From Phytophthora sp. 'mugwort' (Eukaryota; Oomycota; Peronosporomycetes; Peronosporales; Peronosporaceae), in NCBI GenBank assembly GCA_033558025.1, contig JAUCEF010000013.1, positions 5,201,001-5,265,000 on the forward strand: DNA of 64,000 bases, read 5' to 3'. A model generated the notes under the pieces. It saw nothing but the letters and a program-made list of their open reading frames with translations. It did not search any database and was not told the DNA's origin. Made by a program: the position numbers and the translations under genes. Position 1 is the stretch's first letter. The number at the start of each line of letters is the position of its first letter. Positions 1-10,144 of the stretch are shown in pieces.

Positions 1-69
1 CCATGGGTGCGAAGCGAAGCGTAATGTCCTCAGCAGCTGTGGTCAGGATGTCGGGTAGCCGATGCAGCA

Positions 70-446
70 TCAACAGATTCTTCGCGCCTGGTTGTCCGTC
101 ACCCCTGCATCTGCTTCCCATTGTAACGTCGCACTCGCCAGACTGTCTGCGCTGGAGCTCCAAGCCCGCTTGATGTGAAGCAGGTCGTGATCCGGCCAGG
201 CTCTCAGACGGTGTAGAGCCTTCTGCCGCAACAACGTCAACGCAGAGCCTTGCAGTCGATCTCGCCCTTCATCTGTCGGGCCACCAAATTGGAGTCTCCA
301 CAGATCACCAAACGTCCTCGATCCAGTCCTACCAGCAGATCAAAGAATAAGAACAGACCACCGTATTCCGCCTCGTTGACAGTCATATCTTCGGCCCATA
401 CTGACTCCGCCTTGACCACCGTCCACTGCGTCAACTTCCACACCAT
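70..446 (-). pseudogene. Second RNase H-like domain of Gypsy copy A
   Basis: The minus-strand reading after the RT/RNase H block contains NEAEYGGL, GRLVICGDSNLV and ARQMKGE, which resemble a type I RNase H fold (conserved E, then a D in GDSNLV). Phytophthora Gypsy pol proteins often carry such an additional RNase H region before the integrase. In copy B the same segment (36419-36796) stays open longer; here it ends early near 237 and the rest lies in another frame. It is part of a dead polyprotein, so activity is not expected. Confidence 0.55.
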
Positions 447-2186
447 AGCGCTGCGCAGGCGCCTCCGCTGCGTTCGACTCTGGCGGATCCGTCGAAACTA
501 GCGTCTAGGAGTTCCTCGTTAGGCTTCACTGTAGGGATCGGAGTCTGTGTTGTTCGGCGGGGCTTTTTCCGTGGTGCAATTGCTACCACTGCCTGATCCA
601 CTATCGATCGAGGCGCCACACACGCAGCCAGCGATCCTAAGATCTCATCCTCGCCTTTCGTACATCTAGTGATTTCCAACATCCAGGGCGATAGCAGTGC
701 GGCCCATTGTCCGCGCCGCCCTTGGGGCCCTGCAGCGCAGAACAGCCAAGCCAACGTCGCCTGCCGCGTCAGGATCTTGATTGATCTGTCGACCAGCATC
801 GAATAATCCAAATCCAGCATACGCAGCAGCACTAGCACTTCCTTCCCCACGACGCCGTGGGTCAACTCGTTGGACTTCAGCGTGTGGCCCGTGGACATCA
901 CGGGCAAGTATGCGCCGTCATGATCCCGCTCCAGAGAGGCGGGTACTGCCCACTCGCTGGCATAGACGATCAGCACAGGCTGCTTCTCCGGATCGAAGTG
1001 TCGGGGGATCGGGGTCATCGCGATCTTGTTCTTCAGTGTGGAGAACGCTGCTCTATCTCGGATCCACTTCGGCTCTGATGCCTCCGGATCTTGATCGAGC
1101 TGGGGGTTCCGGCATTCGAGAATCTCTCGGCCGATCTTCCCTTCGTTGACAGCGATCCCGCTCTCAGCACGCACCGCGGCGAAATCTACTCGCACCTCGT
1201 ACAACACCGACGCATACACCGCCATGTCTATAATGAAGCGTCCGCAGTAATTCAGACTACCCAAGAACGACCGCATAGATCGTAGAGATCTCGGGAATGG
1301 CAGATCCACCAGCGCACTGAGATCCTTTGGATGAGCCTCCAAGCCTTCGATGGATGCACGATGTCCGAGGTAGTCTACCTTCTTCAGTCCCCAGAAGCTC
1401 TTCGCGACACTGATCGAGATATTCCACTTGTCACAGGCGGCGAGCAGAAGCTTCACTCGTTCGCACAAATGATCCCAGGATCCGGCCGTAACGAGGATGT
1501 CATCGATGTAGGATCGACGCCCCAGTACGGAAGGTTCACCTTACTTCCTCCGGATCTCCTCCTTCGAAGATGTCCGTTGGGATCCTCGATCCGCTGCTGG
1601 TGGGATCCGCAGGAAGCCATACAGTGCGTTGTCGATCAGCCTCTGGTAGATCTGAGGAGAGTTATTCAAATGGCATGCGGTTCCACTCAAACAGGCCAAA
1701 CGGAGTGGTGAATGCCGAGATGGCACGAGCGCGATCCACCATAGACACAACCCAGACGCCGCTCGCCATATCCAGCGAGCAATACCACAGCACCTTGTCT
1801 AGATCCTCAAGCAGATCGTTGATCAGGGGAATCGGGTAGACCATCAGCTTGGTGAGACCGTTGGCCAGGCGGTAATCAATGCACAACCTTATGTCCACAC
1901 CATTCTTCTTGATGATCACCAGATTGGTGATGCCCAAGGAGACGTTGAGTGTCGTATAATCTTGGGTGACAGCAGTCCCTTAAGCAGATCCGATACCTTC
2001 TCGCGAAACTGGGGAGGAGGGGGGGATTTTTCGCACACGTTGTGCGATTGGGGGTGCCTTTCCAACATCGATGTCACACACCCAGCTTACAGCCGCAGGA
2101 GGAAGCGTGTTGCCCTTGCCGATCAGTAAGTGCCGGCAGGACCAGACAATGTCCTGCAGCTGACGGATCTCCTCTTCTGTGTTCAC
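431..2186 (-). pseudogene. Gypsy copy A reverse transcriptase and RNase H
   Basis: Minus-strand reading. The first part has the RT fingers and palm (IRLCIDYRLAN, then YCSLDMASGVW holding the first catalytic Asp). After a frame break the catalytic YIDD box is present just upstream of the 345-residue open segment at 431-1468. That segment continues with the RT thumb (DYLGHRASIEGLEAHP, SFLGSLNYCGRFI) and an RT-linked RNase H part (PVLIVYASEWAVPAS). At least one frameshift separates the palm from the YIDD box, and stops precede the palm, so it cannot make a full enzyme. Its counterpart in copy B is at 34679-36434, with only scattered substitutions. Confidence 0.85.
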
Positions 2187-3440
2187 CTAAGGATCCCCCA
2201 CTTGCAGATCCTCGATCCGCACCTTGACCGTGGTGGGTGCTACCTCTGGCAGCACAGCCAGCTCGCTTTGCACTTTTCGGCGTGCAGCGTGCCTCCGTCG
2301 TGGTAGCAGACCTCGGGATCCTCGACTGGATCCTCCTTCGAGTCGTCATTTACCTTGGTGCCACCGCCCAGATCCGTCCTTGCCGCTTCCGTCGGGCGAT
2401 CCTCCGCGAGATACTTGACTCGGACCTCGGGCTTGTCGGCGGGATCCTCGATTGGAAATCGTGTGGCTTGGACCAACGTCTCCGACGGGAGATCCACTTC
2501 TAGAAGGTCACCTGACTCCAGCATGCCTATCAACGGCGATTGATCAGCCCCCAAGCTTTTGTCGGCTTCGTGAGCGGCACCGTTTGCTTTGTCTTCCCCT
2601 GGCGCAACTTTCCCACCAGGCCCGTGCGCGCAACCCCTTTGGGGCCTTCGCTAGGGGGGCGCCCTTTGCGCGGTCCTCGCGGCACGCAATGCGGCCGTCG
2701 GGCGTTCCTGGCGATATGGGACCGTCGCCCCGTCCTTGTACAGGACCTGGTTACTGGTCGCCTGATCGCCTCATCTTCCCCACCGAAAAATCATCGACAC
2801 GCATCGCGACAGTGACGTTCGTCAGCGGGTCGATCTGGGGATCCCAGCCTTAGGTCGTGCGAGGTCTCATTTTGACCGTCGTCGTCGGGCGCGTCTGCCG
2901 CACCCTCTTGCGCCACCGAGGCTTCGCTTGGGCCTCCGTCAGATATCGCGACCTTCGCGCGGATTGTCCATCCAGCATGCACGTCACCGATACCGGGTGC
3001 ACGAGACGGAGCGTGATTACGCTCGTGTCTCAAATCAGGTGTCGCACCGTTCTGTCCCTGACTGGCATTCAGAGGGCGGATCACCACCACCCTGTACACC
3101 TCTTGGCGCTCGTCCTCACTTCCTGCGGATTCAGATGCCTTCGGTCGCAGCAGGATCCTGGTCGGCGGGTCGTACTCCACCCGGTCAACCGCGGGCCCCA
3201 GATCCTGGCGGCACCGCTGCTACGGCGAATGCCGCATCCGTAATGGTTTCCCACGCTAGGTTTGCCACTCGGCGTAGCGCCGGGATCCTACTGAACGAAG
3301 CTTGGCTGGCGAGGTATTCGATTCCCGGCCAGCCATAGTTCCGATCTGTACGTCCCTGTTCAAGATCAGCTTCGTGAGATGCAAGTAGCGGATTCTGCCT
3401 GGGCCTTTAACTAGGGTGGGCACCCAGCGCTCACCGCGAA
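2187..3440 (-). pseudogene. Gypsy copy A linker between protease and RT
   Basis: This stretch holds no conserved domain I can name. On the minus strand the readings switch frame several times, with stops, and include acidic and basic low-complexity segments. In Phytophthora Gypsy polyproteins a long poorly conserved linker commonly separates protease from RT, and position and orientation fit that. The plus-strand open frames here are shadows. The matching segment in copy B is 33425-34678. Confidence 0.5.
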
Positions 3441-3875
3441 CTAACCACTGCTTTTCATTATCAGGCACACTGATCTGCAGCGAGAGCACCTTTTGGATTC
3501 TGCGCCCCACACCGTCAGATGTTCGCCCACGAACACCGGGCGGGCTCTATCGTTGAAGATCTGGCAGCGCCCCTGCAACATGGCTCGCATCTCGTCCGGC
3601 AGGCACATGGATCCGTCGCCGAGATCTAGCCGGACCCCAGCGGGGATCATGAAGTCCATGCCAAGGATAGCTTGATAGTCCGGCGGCAGATCGTCTCCCA
3701 CCCAGACGTCGTAGAAGTACACCTAGGATCCCGCTGTGCGTCCTTCCGCGACATCCAGCTTTTCACCAATTCCGAGGCATTCTTGACTCTGACTTGTGTC
3801 GATATGGCATCCTACCTTACGAGCAAAGGTGGCGTCAATAATCAACACCTCGGATCCTTAGTGAAGAAGCGCCAC
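3441..3875 (-). pseudogene. Gypsy copy A aspartic protease region
   Basis: The minus strand encodes, after a preceding stop, YFYDVWVGDDLPPDYQ and then AILGMDFMIPAGVRLDL. The ILGMDF block is the C-terminal hallmark of a retropepsin-type Gypsy protease. Upstream of the in-frame TAG, the segment VLIIDATFARKVGC sits where the active-site loop should be; it has Asp but not a standard DTG or DSG triad. The same stop is present in copy B, so the break predates their separation. Confident for the domain, less so for the exact active-site loop. Confidence 0.7.
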
Positions 3876-4184
3876 AGCCTTGACGTTGTTGATCTTGCTG
3901 TTTGCTTTCGCCTGCTTGAAATGTTTGTCGGGGACATGGTACTTCCAGTATCCGCGCGACTCGCCTGGCCGCAGATCCAAAGTCATCGTGACCTCGGATC
4001 GTTAGTAGTCGTCAATAGGTCGAAAACTTGTAACCATAGCTGTACGTCTTATGAAGTTCATATGTATTACCAAATAGATCAGCTCGCGATCCGCTAACCT
4101 GATTCATCGGCTTCTTCTTTACAAATGCATAGATGAATGAGCTAGAACGCTTGTCTTGTACCAGGTTCAAAACCGGCGAGCGTC

Positions 4185-6040
4185 CTAGTTTAACATATTC
4201 TCAGCCGCCTCAGGTAGTAGTCCCGGGTGCTTGCTGGGGTCGAACCACTGACGGATGAGGTTGTAGAACTCTTCCATCTGACACTTGCCGTGATCGTGGA
4301 GCTCACCACAGTCACGACACACGAAGAAGCATCGATCTGACGGATGTCCTCTCTTACCGCACTTCTGACAGAACAGACACTTCCAACACCCAAGATCCGA
4401 GTCCGTACGGGGTCCGCAGTGTGAGCAGCGTGTCTGGCCATCTCTGCCGAAACGCGGGCGATGATCCTGCTGTCGAGGATCCTCTGGCACATCTTGGCGG
4501 ATCCGCTGCTGCAGCCACCTGAGACTGGTCACTCGCCGCCGCCACGTATGCTCGGAGCAGCTCGCCTTCAGATCCTGACTCCTTAGAGTCCGATCCGAAC
4601 TTGGATCCGGAATCAGGGATCTGATAGCGCGTACAGCACAGGCTGGCGCCGTCGGTGACGCAGGACTCGGCTTGGACGGTACTTGCCGGATCCGGTCGAC
4701 TTCTTCTGCCGCGACCTCGCGCGCTCGCGCACGGGCAGCACGTCCTCCAACAGATTTGTGTCGGCCAAGCGCAGCAGTGTAAGCTGATCCGCAAGATCCG
4801 GGTCTCCCCGAGTCTCGACGAAGTGTTTCACGTGCTCGTGACGGGCCTTCGCGTCGTCATCCTTGATCTTCAGCCGTGCGCGTATGCCTGCGACGTTGGG
4901 GCGGTGCAGATACTCCAGCGGCGTCTCCTCTGCGCGCTTTCGCGCGGGGTAGTATTGCCATGCTACAGAGACTCCCAATCCGCAGTACTGCATCTGGAAA
5001 CTCCTGAGCAAGTCACTCCACTTCGTCCGCGTGGATCGGCTCAGCTGCCTGTACCAGTTCCTCGCGGGGCCGGTAAGCAGATCCGCGAAGGTAAGGTATT
5101 TCTCTTCGTCTGTATCTTGATCCTTCGTGAATGCAGACTTGACTTTGCTGATTCATCCTCGTGCACGCTATTCGTCATGATCCGTGCCTGTGAATTCCTT
5201 TAGATCCGAGATGACCGATATCTTAACGCGCTGAACCGTCGATGATCCCGTCGGAACCACTGCTGCCGGTGTCGTAGTCGTGTGTCTCGTGGATCCCATG
5301 TCAAACTCGTCAGGGTCATATTCCCAGTGCTCGGGGCGGTGATCTTGCGATCCCACCGATTCCATGTCGATGTCCTGCGATCCCGGACCGCATGGGGACG
5401 GAGCCGGTCGCGGTGCCCTGGCCCATTCACGTTCGTTAAGGAAACGTTCCATAACCACTTGAAAGTACGGCTCCAGACCATTCGTCGGTTCTTGAGCCGG
5501 ATTCGCTGACCGGATCCGGGCTTGCGACAGTCTCGCCGGACGCGGAGCCAGAATCTTATCTTCCAGAGTGCTAGCAGAACCGTGACTGCAGTATTGCGGC
5601 ACCGGCTTGCCCAAGCGACATCCGTCGCGGCTCCGATGAGCTTCTGGATCCGACTTCTGACGTAGCTGACGCATACTGCGATGATCCTGTGTGGTACTCC
5701 GGCGACCTGGTGTACGCCGCCTTGGTGTCGGCGACGAGACGTATCCAACTTTGGCCTCGATTGCCAAGCTGTGCTCGGTCATGATCTTGGGCGCTGCAGC
5801 CGCCGATCGATCGCACACAAGGGGCTTCAACAAGTTGAAGAGCGATGCGGCCGAGATCCAGATCATATCGGCGTCCAACTGGAACAGGTTGTCAGCGTCA
5901 GACGCTCCTGCCGTACAGCCGGCCTCTTCCAGCAGCCTCAGCAAATCCATCGCGGCATCCAGCTTGTTTGTGGTTGACGACGGGGCCGACACAGTTCTGG
6001 TGTGGTATCCGAGCTGCTTCAGCTGCAGGATTCGCATCAC
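4185..6040 (-). pseudogene. Gypsy copy A gag with CCHC zinc knuckle
   Basis: Read on the minus strand in three open pieces: 5168-6040 (290 residues), 4613-5011 and 4185-4532. The middle part has LTFADLLTGPARNWYRQL, then SFQMQYCGLGVSVAWQYY and LKIKDDD, characteristic of gag capsid in oomycete Gypsy elements. The last piece carries a zinc knuckle, CQKCGKRGHPSDRC (C-x2-C-x4-H-x4-C), followed by further CxxC and CxxHxxC cysteines. Frame breaks separate the pieces. At 5423-5425 this copy reads TGG where copy B has a TAG stop, so copy A is the less damaged of the two at that point. Confidence 0.85.
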
Positions 6041-6127
6041 TGGATCCTTGCGAAGGAAGTCGTACGCACGTACGCCGACTCCAGCATAGATCGTGACCAG
6101 GTAGACTTCAATACAGCACGATCTTCG

Positions 6128-6941
6128 CTATCCGATTGTGGTGCCTTGAGTTCTTTCGTGCGGCCTTCGCCTTCTTCCTAGACGTGGCACTTTAGGCCGT
6201 TGGAGTGGTGGCGGATGAAGGATCCTTCGCTCTCGCGAACGATCCTTCATCCGGCAGGTCCTAACTCGCATTAAGACCTGCGGGGGTCCCCGATAGGACC
6301 TGGGGAGGAAAGCGAGGTTTCTCTTCCTGATCCGTTGCCAGACCATCTTCTCTTCCGTCGGCAGAGCTCCTGCCAGGGCTCTGCTTCATCTCCCGACCCA
6401 CTGCTCACTTGCGCATCATCTTGGGATTCACGGTGAATTCCCGCGTCGCCAAGAGATCCGGGCACGCGCACCTTGTGGTGGAGTGGATCCGCTGAAATAT
6501 CAGTAGGATCCTAACTCACATGCACTGCGCCCAGACACTGACTAACGGAGGGGGTACTCCGACGGGCGTGTTGTTGCTGAATGTTTCACCTTGTGTATCT
6601 GTCAGCGGGCTGGTACTGCTCTCTCGTTGACACGAGATGCGCACTTGGTGGGACTTGGACGTCCATGTGGGGACTTGGGAGGGGGTGGATCTGCGCGGGT
6701 ATTCCTGCGCACGAGATCCGGTGTTGGTTTGGTCTTGAGCTCTTGCATAGACCTTGTGGACCCGTAATAGAAATACGGGATCCGGAGTTGTTCCTTCTTG
6801 AGGGTGTCCTTGCTCCTTGTCGGGTACTTGTTCCTTTGCAATACTTGCCGCCTCCAATAGCGGGATCTTGAGGCCGGGCGGGGGGGGGGTTAGGAAGCCA
6901 AAAGGCGAGCGCGACCTGGCCAAGCTATCCCGGACTGCCAC
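6128..6941 (-). pseudogene. Gypsy copy A leader / pre-gag region
   Basis: Minus-strand open readings (6516-6941, 6271-6471, 6128-6346) are rich in Pro, Arg and Ser, with no recognisable domain. They lie between the 5' end and gag, where oomycete Gypsy elements can have a long leader. The 6516-6941 frame begins MAVRDSLARS and is shifted relative to its copy B partner after a small indel in the poly-G run near 6880. Whether any of this was ever translated is uncertain. Confidence 0.3.
6213..6296. repeat. Cluster of short inverted repeats in the Gypsy leader
   Basis: A perfect 12-bp inverted repeat lies at 6213-6224 and 6241-6252 (GGATGAAGGATC and its complement). A second, GCAGGTC/GACCTGC, spans 6254-6281, and a third short one (GGTCC/GGACC) follows directly. 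The same cluster is in copy B near 30590-30660. RNA from this region could fold into stacked hairpins, but a packaging or translational role is only a guess. Confidence 0.6.
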
Positions 6942-7193
6942 GTATGCAGGAAGATCGCCAAAGTTTGACTTGATCTATGTATGGGGCCAATAGAAATCCC
7001 CTATACAATAGTCAAGACTGTCTTCCGGTGCAAATTCAGTTCTGTTTTATACTTTAGACTATCTACCTTTGGATACCATCCCACATCCACTCTTCCTCGA
7101 TCTAGCTACGGATCTTCTACCAGGTGTGCACTATACTGATCGAATCCGTACCATATATAGATCAGGCGTGTCGCATGGTCCGGATCCATCACC

Positions 7194-7364
7194 TTGACGA
7201 TGTCATGGCTGCATCTGGCGACTTGAATCCCCCAGCTGCCGGTCAACCTCCATCTTATCCGGATTTACAATACCACACCCGCGCCATTCAGGCTCAGCAG
7301 CAAGAGGCACGTCGGTTCCAGGAGCTTCAGTTGCAGATCATGCAGCAGTTACTTGAAAAGAAAA
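7194..7364 (+). pseudogene. Gag N-terminus-like fragment in opposite orientation
   Basis: The plus strand reads PPSYPDLQYH, then a Gln-rich helical stretch AQQQEARRFQELQLQIMQQL. This resembles the N-terminal coiled segment of Gypsy gag proteins, but it points opposite to copy A. The first half (to about 7277) is also in copy B at 29483-29560, again antisense to the element; the second half is found only here. It may be a piece of another Gypsy element fused to the 5' side of the ancestral copy. Confidence 0.35.
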
Positions 7365-7560
7365 ACTGTGACTCGCATGCCGGTCCAAACAGAAGTGAAT
7401 ACGTGCAGGAGAAAGGAATGCGGAGAACTTGCAGTGCAGTTGTAGTGTTATTGATGCTGCTGCAAATAATAAGTTTCTACACTGATCCTGCAAAACTGCG
7501 TCTGCTAGATCTTCGCGCTTGGTTAAGCCCTGCATATTTGATAGAGGTCGTTCGAAATCA

Positions 7561-8645
7561 CTACAGTAGTAGTGGATCCGATCCATTGATGTTCACTGGG
7601 TCTTTCACAAGAATTAACATGTTGGGAAGAACAATACATCCAATGATTACCTTAGAGATTCGTCCAGAGGTTTTTTGCTCGAGCTCGCCCAGTACTAGGC
7701 GAAAGCAATTTTTAAGCCTGCTAAACGCACATTCCACCGTAATTATGTCCTGAAGTGAATTGATTATAGTGCCCATCCGTTTGTCACCAACTGCATCAGC
7801 CCCGGGGAAAGGGGTAAGAAAGTACCATCATATCTTGTAACCTGCATCCCCGGAAAGGTGTTTGCCGGGGGGCACACGAGACGAAATTTTGTACAACGTA
7901 CGCATACCACGTTAGCCATTTGCCAACTTGACAAGAATGTTTGGAACTCTCACAAATTTACGTACCGCTTCTTGATTCCGCTACCACCCCGCAGTGACTG
8001 ATCCTTATTAGACCCAGCACGTATCGAAATAGAGTGGAAGTAGCCGCGATGGTCCACCACCGCTTGGGCATTGACTGCAGGAAAACCATTCCTACAGTAC
8101 CAGCCTTAAAAATCGTAAGGGCGTGGCATTGCTATTAAGGTGCCAACTAACGACCGCCCAATATATCAGGGAATCCTGCAATTGCCTCGAAGCCCGCTTC
8201 GAGCTCTGGTAGCTCGTCATGTGTAGGCATCGAAACTTATTGAGAAGCCAACTTGTTCAACACGTCGAGCACCTCAGTAATGTAGACAACTGCCCGACTG
8301 CCCGAGAGCTCGAAATCGCAACATGGAGCGGCGGTCCACCATACCGCACTGCGAGAGAGATATCATGGTCAATGCGATTCGCTTGATAAGCTAAGTCTTG
8401 GTGTTGGATCTAGGATGGCGACCCCACGCAGCATGTAGAATCTTGTACTTCCGTAGGAACAACAACTTGTCGCAACGCAATTTCTTGTGGAACCAATCGG
8501 TTTGTTGAGCCTCCGTCGCCTGCTCGAACGTAGTGTTAATAAAAATAGACCTGCTGGAAGGAGGCGCACCCAGACTGCGCTTGTAAATACATGTGACGAC
8601 AGCAGCGCCGATGCATGTACCGGCAATAAGCGCGTTCCTTTCCAT
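7561..8645 (-). pseudogene. PIF/Harbinger-type transposase, degraded
   Basis: On the minus strand a reading starts MERNALIAG at 8645 and soon gives QQTDWFHKKLRCDK. Later, in changing frames, come LEAGFEAIAGFPDILG near 8190, WYCRNGFPAVNAQAVVDHRG near 8090 and the C-terminal block VECAFSRLKNCFRLVL with ISKVIIGCIVLPNMLI at 7600-7740. These are the landmarks of the DDE_Tnp_4 (PIF/Harbinger) family: the GFP..G approach to the first Asp, the VVD box and the ERAF..LK helix. The DG of the first catalytic Asp box falls at a stop or frame break, and several stops occur, so this is a fossil. No terminal inverted repeats were identified. Confidence 0.8.
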
Positions 8646-8843
8646 GGTATGCGCAGGTGGCTTAGTTGATGTGATGCTGACTCGATGGTGGGCAGGGGGC
8701 TGGCACAATTGCGCTGTGGCAGGCACAGCAGATGCTGCCGTTCTGAAAAGTCGTGTGCTGGCATAGTACAAGGCACAAAATGGTACGCGGTTCCAGTTTC
8801 CGTTGCCCAATCAAATTGCAGCGTCGTTATTGCTAGCACATGT

Positions 8844-8890
8844 GCTCCCACTTGAACAACGGCCTAGGGCCTAAGGCCTCAAGTGGGAGC
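8844..8890. repeat. 12-bp inverted repeat (hairpin)
   Basis: GCTCCCACTTGA at 8844-8855 is repeated as its exact complement at 8879-8890, with a 23-bp loop that itself contains GGCCTAGGGCC-like half palindromes. It lies just upstream of the start of the 7561-8645 transposase fossil and could be a remnant of that element's terminal or subterminal repeat. Confidence 0.6.
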
Positions 8891-8902
8891 CGAACCTTCG
8901 AA

Positions 8903-8969
8903 ATAAGCAGAAAAAATAAGCAAAAAGGAAGCACGCAAATAAGCAGGTTTTCGTCAGATAAATAAGCAA
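8903..8969 (+). repeat. Four spaced copies of AAATAAGCA
   Basis: The 9-mer AAATAAGCA, or AAAATAAGCA, occurs four times within about 70 bp, upstream of the second Harbinger fossil at 9030. Spacings are irregular (about 14-24 bp). Clustered short direct repeats next to transposase genes can be subterminal transposase-binding sites; that reading is only an inference. Confidence 0.5.
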
Positions 8970-9029
8970 GGGGACTCAGAGAAAGCATACGCATTCCATT
9001 GTTTGGGTTGAGCGACAGGGGATGAGATA

Positions 9030-10144
9030 GTGGATTTGAGGAGCGGGAATCTTAAGGATCAGGTTACGAAAAAAGAAGGCAATGCAGATTCGGCTTTAGA
9101 GATGCCAAACCAGATGGAGCGCGAACGGTTCTTGCAAGATATCGTGGACGTACTGGCAACCGCCATCCTAGAGGAGGAAGACGATGATCTTCTTGGAGAC
9201 GAACGCGGTAAGGACGGGCACAACGACGGCGATGAATCGATCTCTTTCCCAAAAGGAGAACGCGTTTGAGTTGCTCCAGCTGGTCTAGTCAGCGCGCTAC
9301 CTTACTGAAAGCGTTCGGTTTCCTCACAGCACATACTTCGACGCGGACGTTTTTTTTAGCTTTACAACGGATGATGGCTTCCGCCAAATCGACCAGGATG
9401 GATAAACACAGCTTTTCCGGTATTGTTAATGAAATTTAAGACCATCGTGTTTTCTACAACGAGTCCACCTGCGCTCAAGCACCCGTTTGGGTGCAACTCG
9501 CTGTGATCTTGAGCCGACTGGGACATTATGGTACTGGTGCGTCGTTGACCGCTCCAACGGCTTTGGGGGATCGGGAAAGGCACAGTCGACGACTATACTG
9601 ATCGTGTTCTGCTGGCTTTGGTCAGTCTGTGCCCCAAGTACGTGCGGTGGCCTACGCCGACGCAGAGGAGGCAAACATCTTAACGAATGGCGCCGATTGG
9701 ATTAAAGGTATGCGTTGGTTTATCGATGGCACAAAAATTCCGTTTTCGCAAAAGCCCAGTGTCGACGGCGAGTGTTTCTGTTTTACAGAAATCAACGTTA
9801 CAGTTTAAATGCTCAAGTAGTGTGTGATGTCCGTCGACGTGTTATTGCTTTCTTTAGTGGATGACCTGGATCGTGTGCGGACAGAATCACCTACCGAGAA
9901 ATGAAACTGCTAAGGACTCGCATAAAGGTCAGTATTTCCTAAAGGGCGTGTATTTGCTTGCCGATTCGTCATACCAATTGATCTTTCCCATAACGCTATA
10001 GCTCCGGGTCACGCTTCACAATATTTTGATGGGCATTAACGATGAGTGGGAGGACTGCGAGCTTTTTTCGGGTGAAGGAGATGATGATATGGGACTTGAG
10101 GACGTTGTCGACGATGACGACCCGTCTTTGTTTCCGCAAAGTTA
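9030..10144 (+). pseudogene. Second PIF/Harbinger-type transposase, degraded
   Basis: The plus strand begins MDLRSGNLKDQV with an acidic N-terminal part (EEEDDDLLGDERG). In changing frames it then reads VQLAVILSRLGHYGTGAS (the Harbinger N-terminal HTH region), KGTVDDYTDRVLLAL, IDGTKIPFSQKPSVDGE (first catalytic Asp box) and LADSSYQL (second Asp box). It ends with HNILMGINDEWE and an acidic tail EGDDDMGLEDVVDDDD that stops at 10144. The domain order matches DDE_Tnp_4 transposases. At least five frame breaks or stops are present. It is clearly a different lineage from the minus-strand fossil at 7561-8645. Confidence 0.8.

Larger units (their letters stand above)
1..7277 (-). mobile_element. Ty3/Gypsy LTR retrotransposon, copy A, degenerate
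   Basis: Read on the minus strand this stretch carries, in order, gag, zinc knuckle, aspartic protease, reverse transcriptase and RNase H pieces, then runs off the left edge before the integrase. It is an inverted near-copy of 29483-36864: base p corresponds to base 36865-p through most of its length. No LTR is seen at its 5' side; homology to copy B stops near 7277, where unrelated Harbinger-like sequence follows soon after. The coding region is broken by many stops and frameshifts, most of them shared with copy B. GATC is far more frequent here than in the neighbouring elements. The family is Gypsy by protein motifs; the oomycete clade is inferred. Confidence 0.9.

Noticed and set aside
2452..2853. 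Plus-strand open frames inside Gypsy copy A, and their minus-strand twins in copy B
   Set aside because: They are complementary-strand shadows of the pol linker, duplicated along with it.
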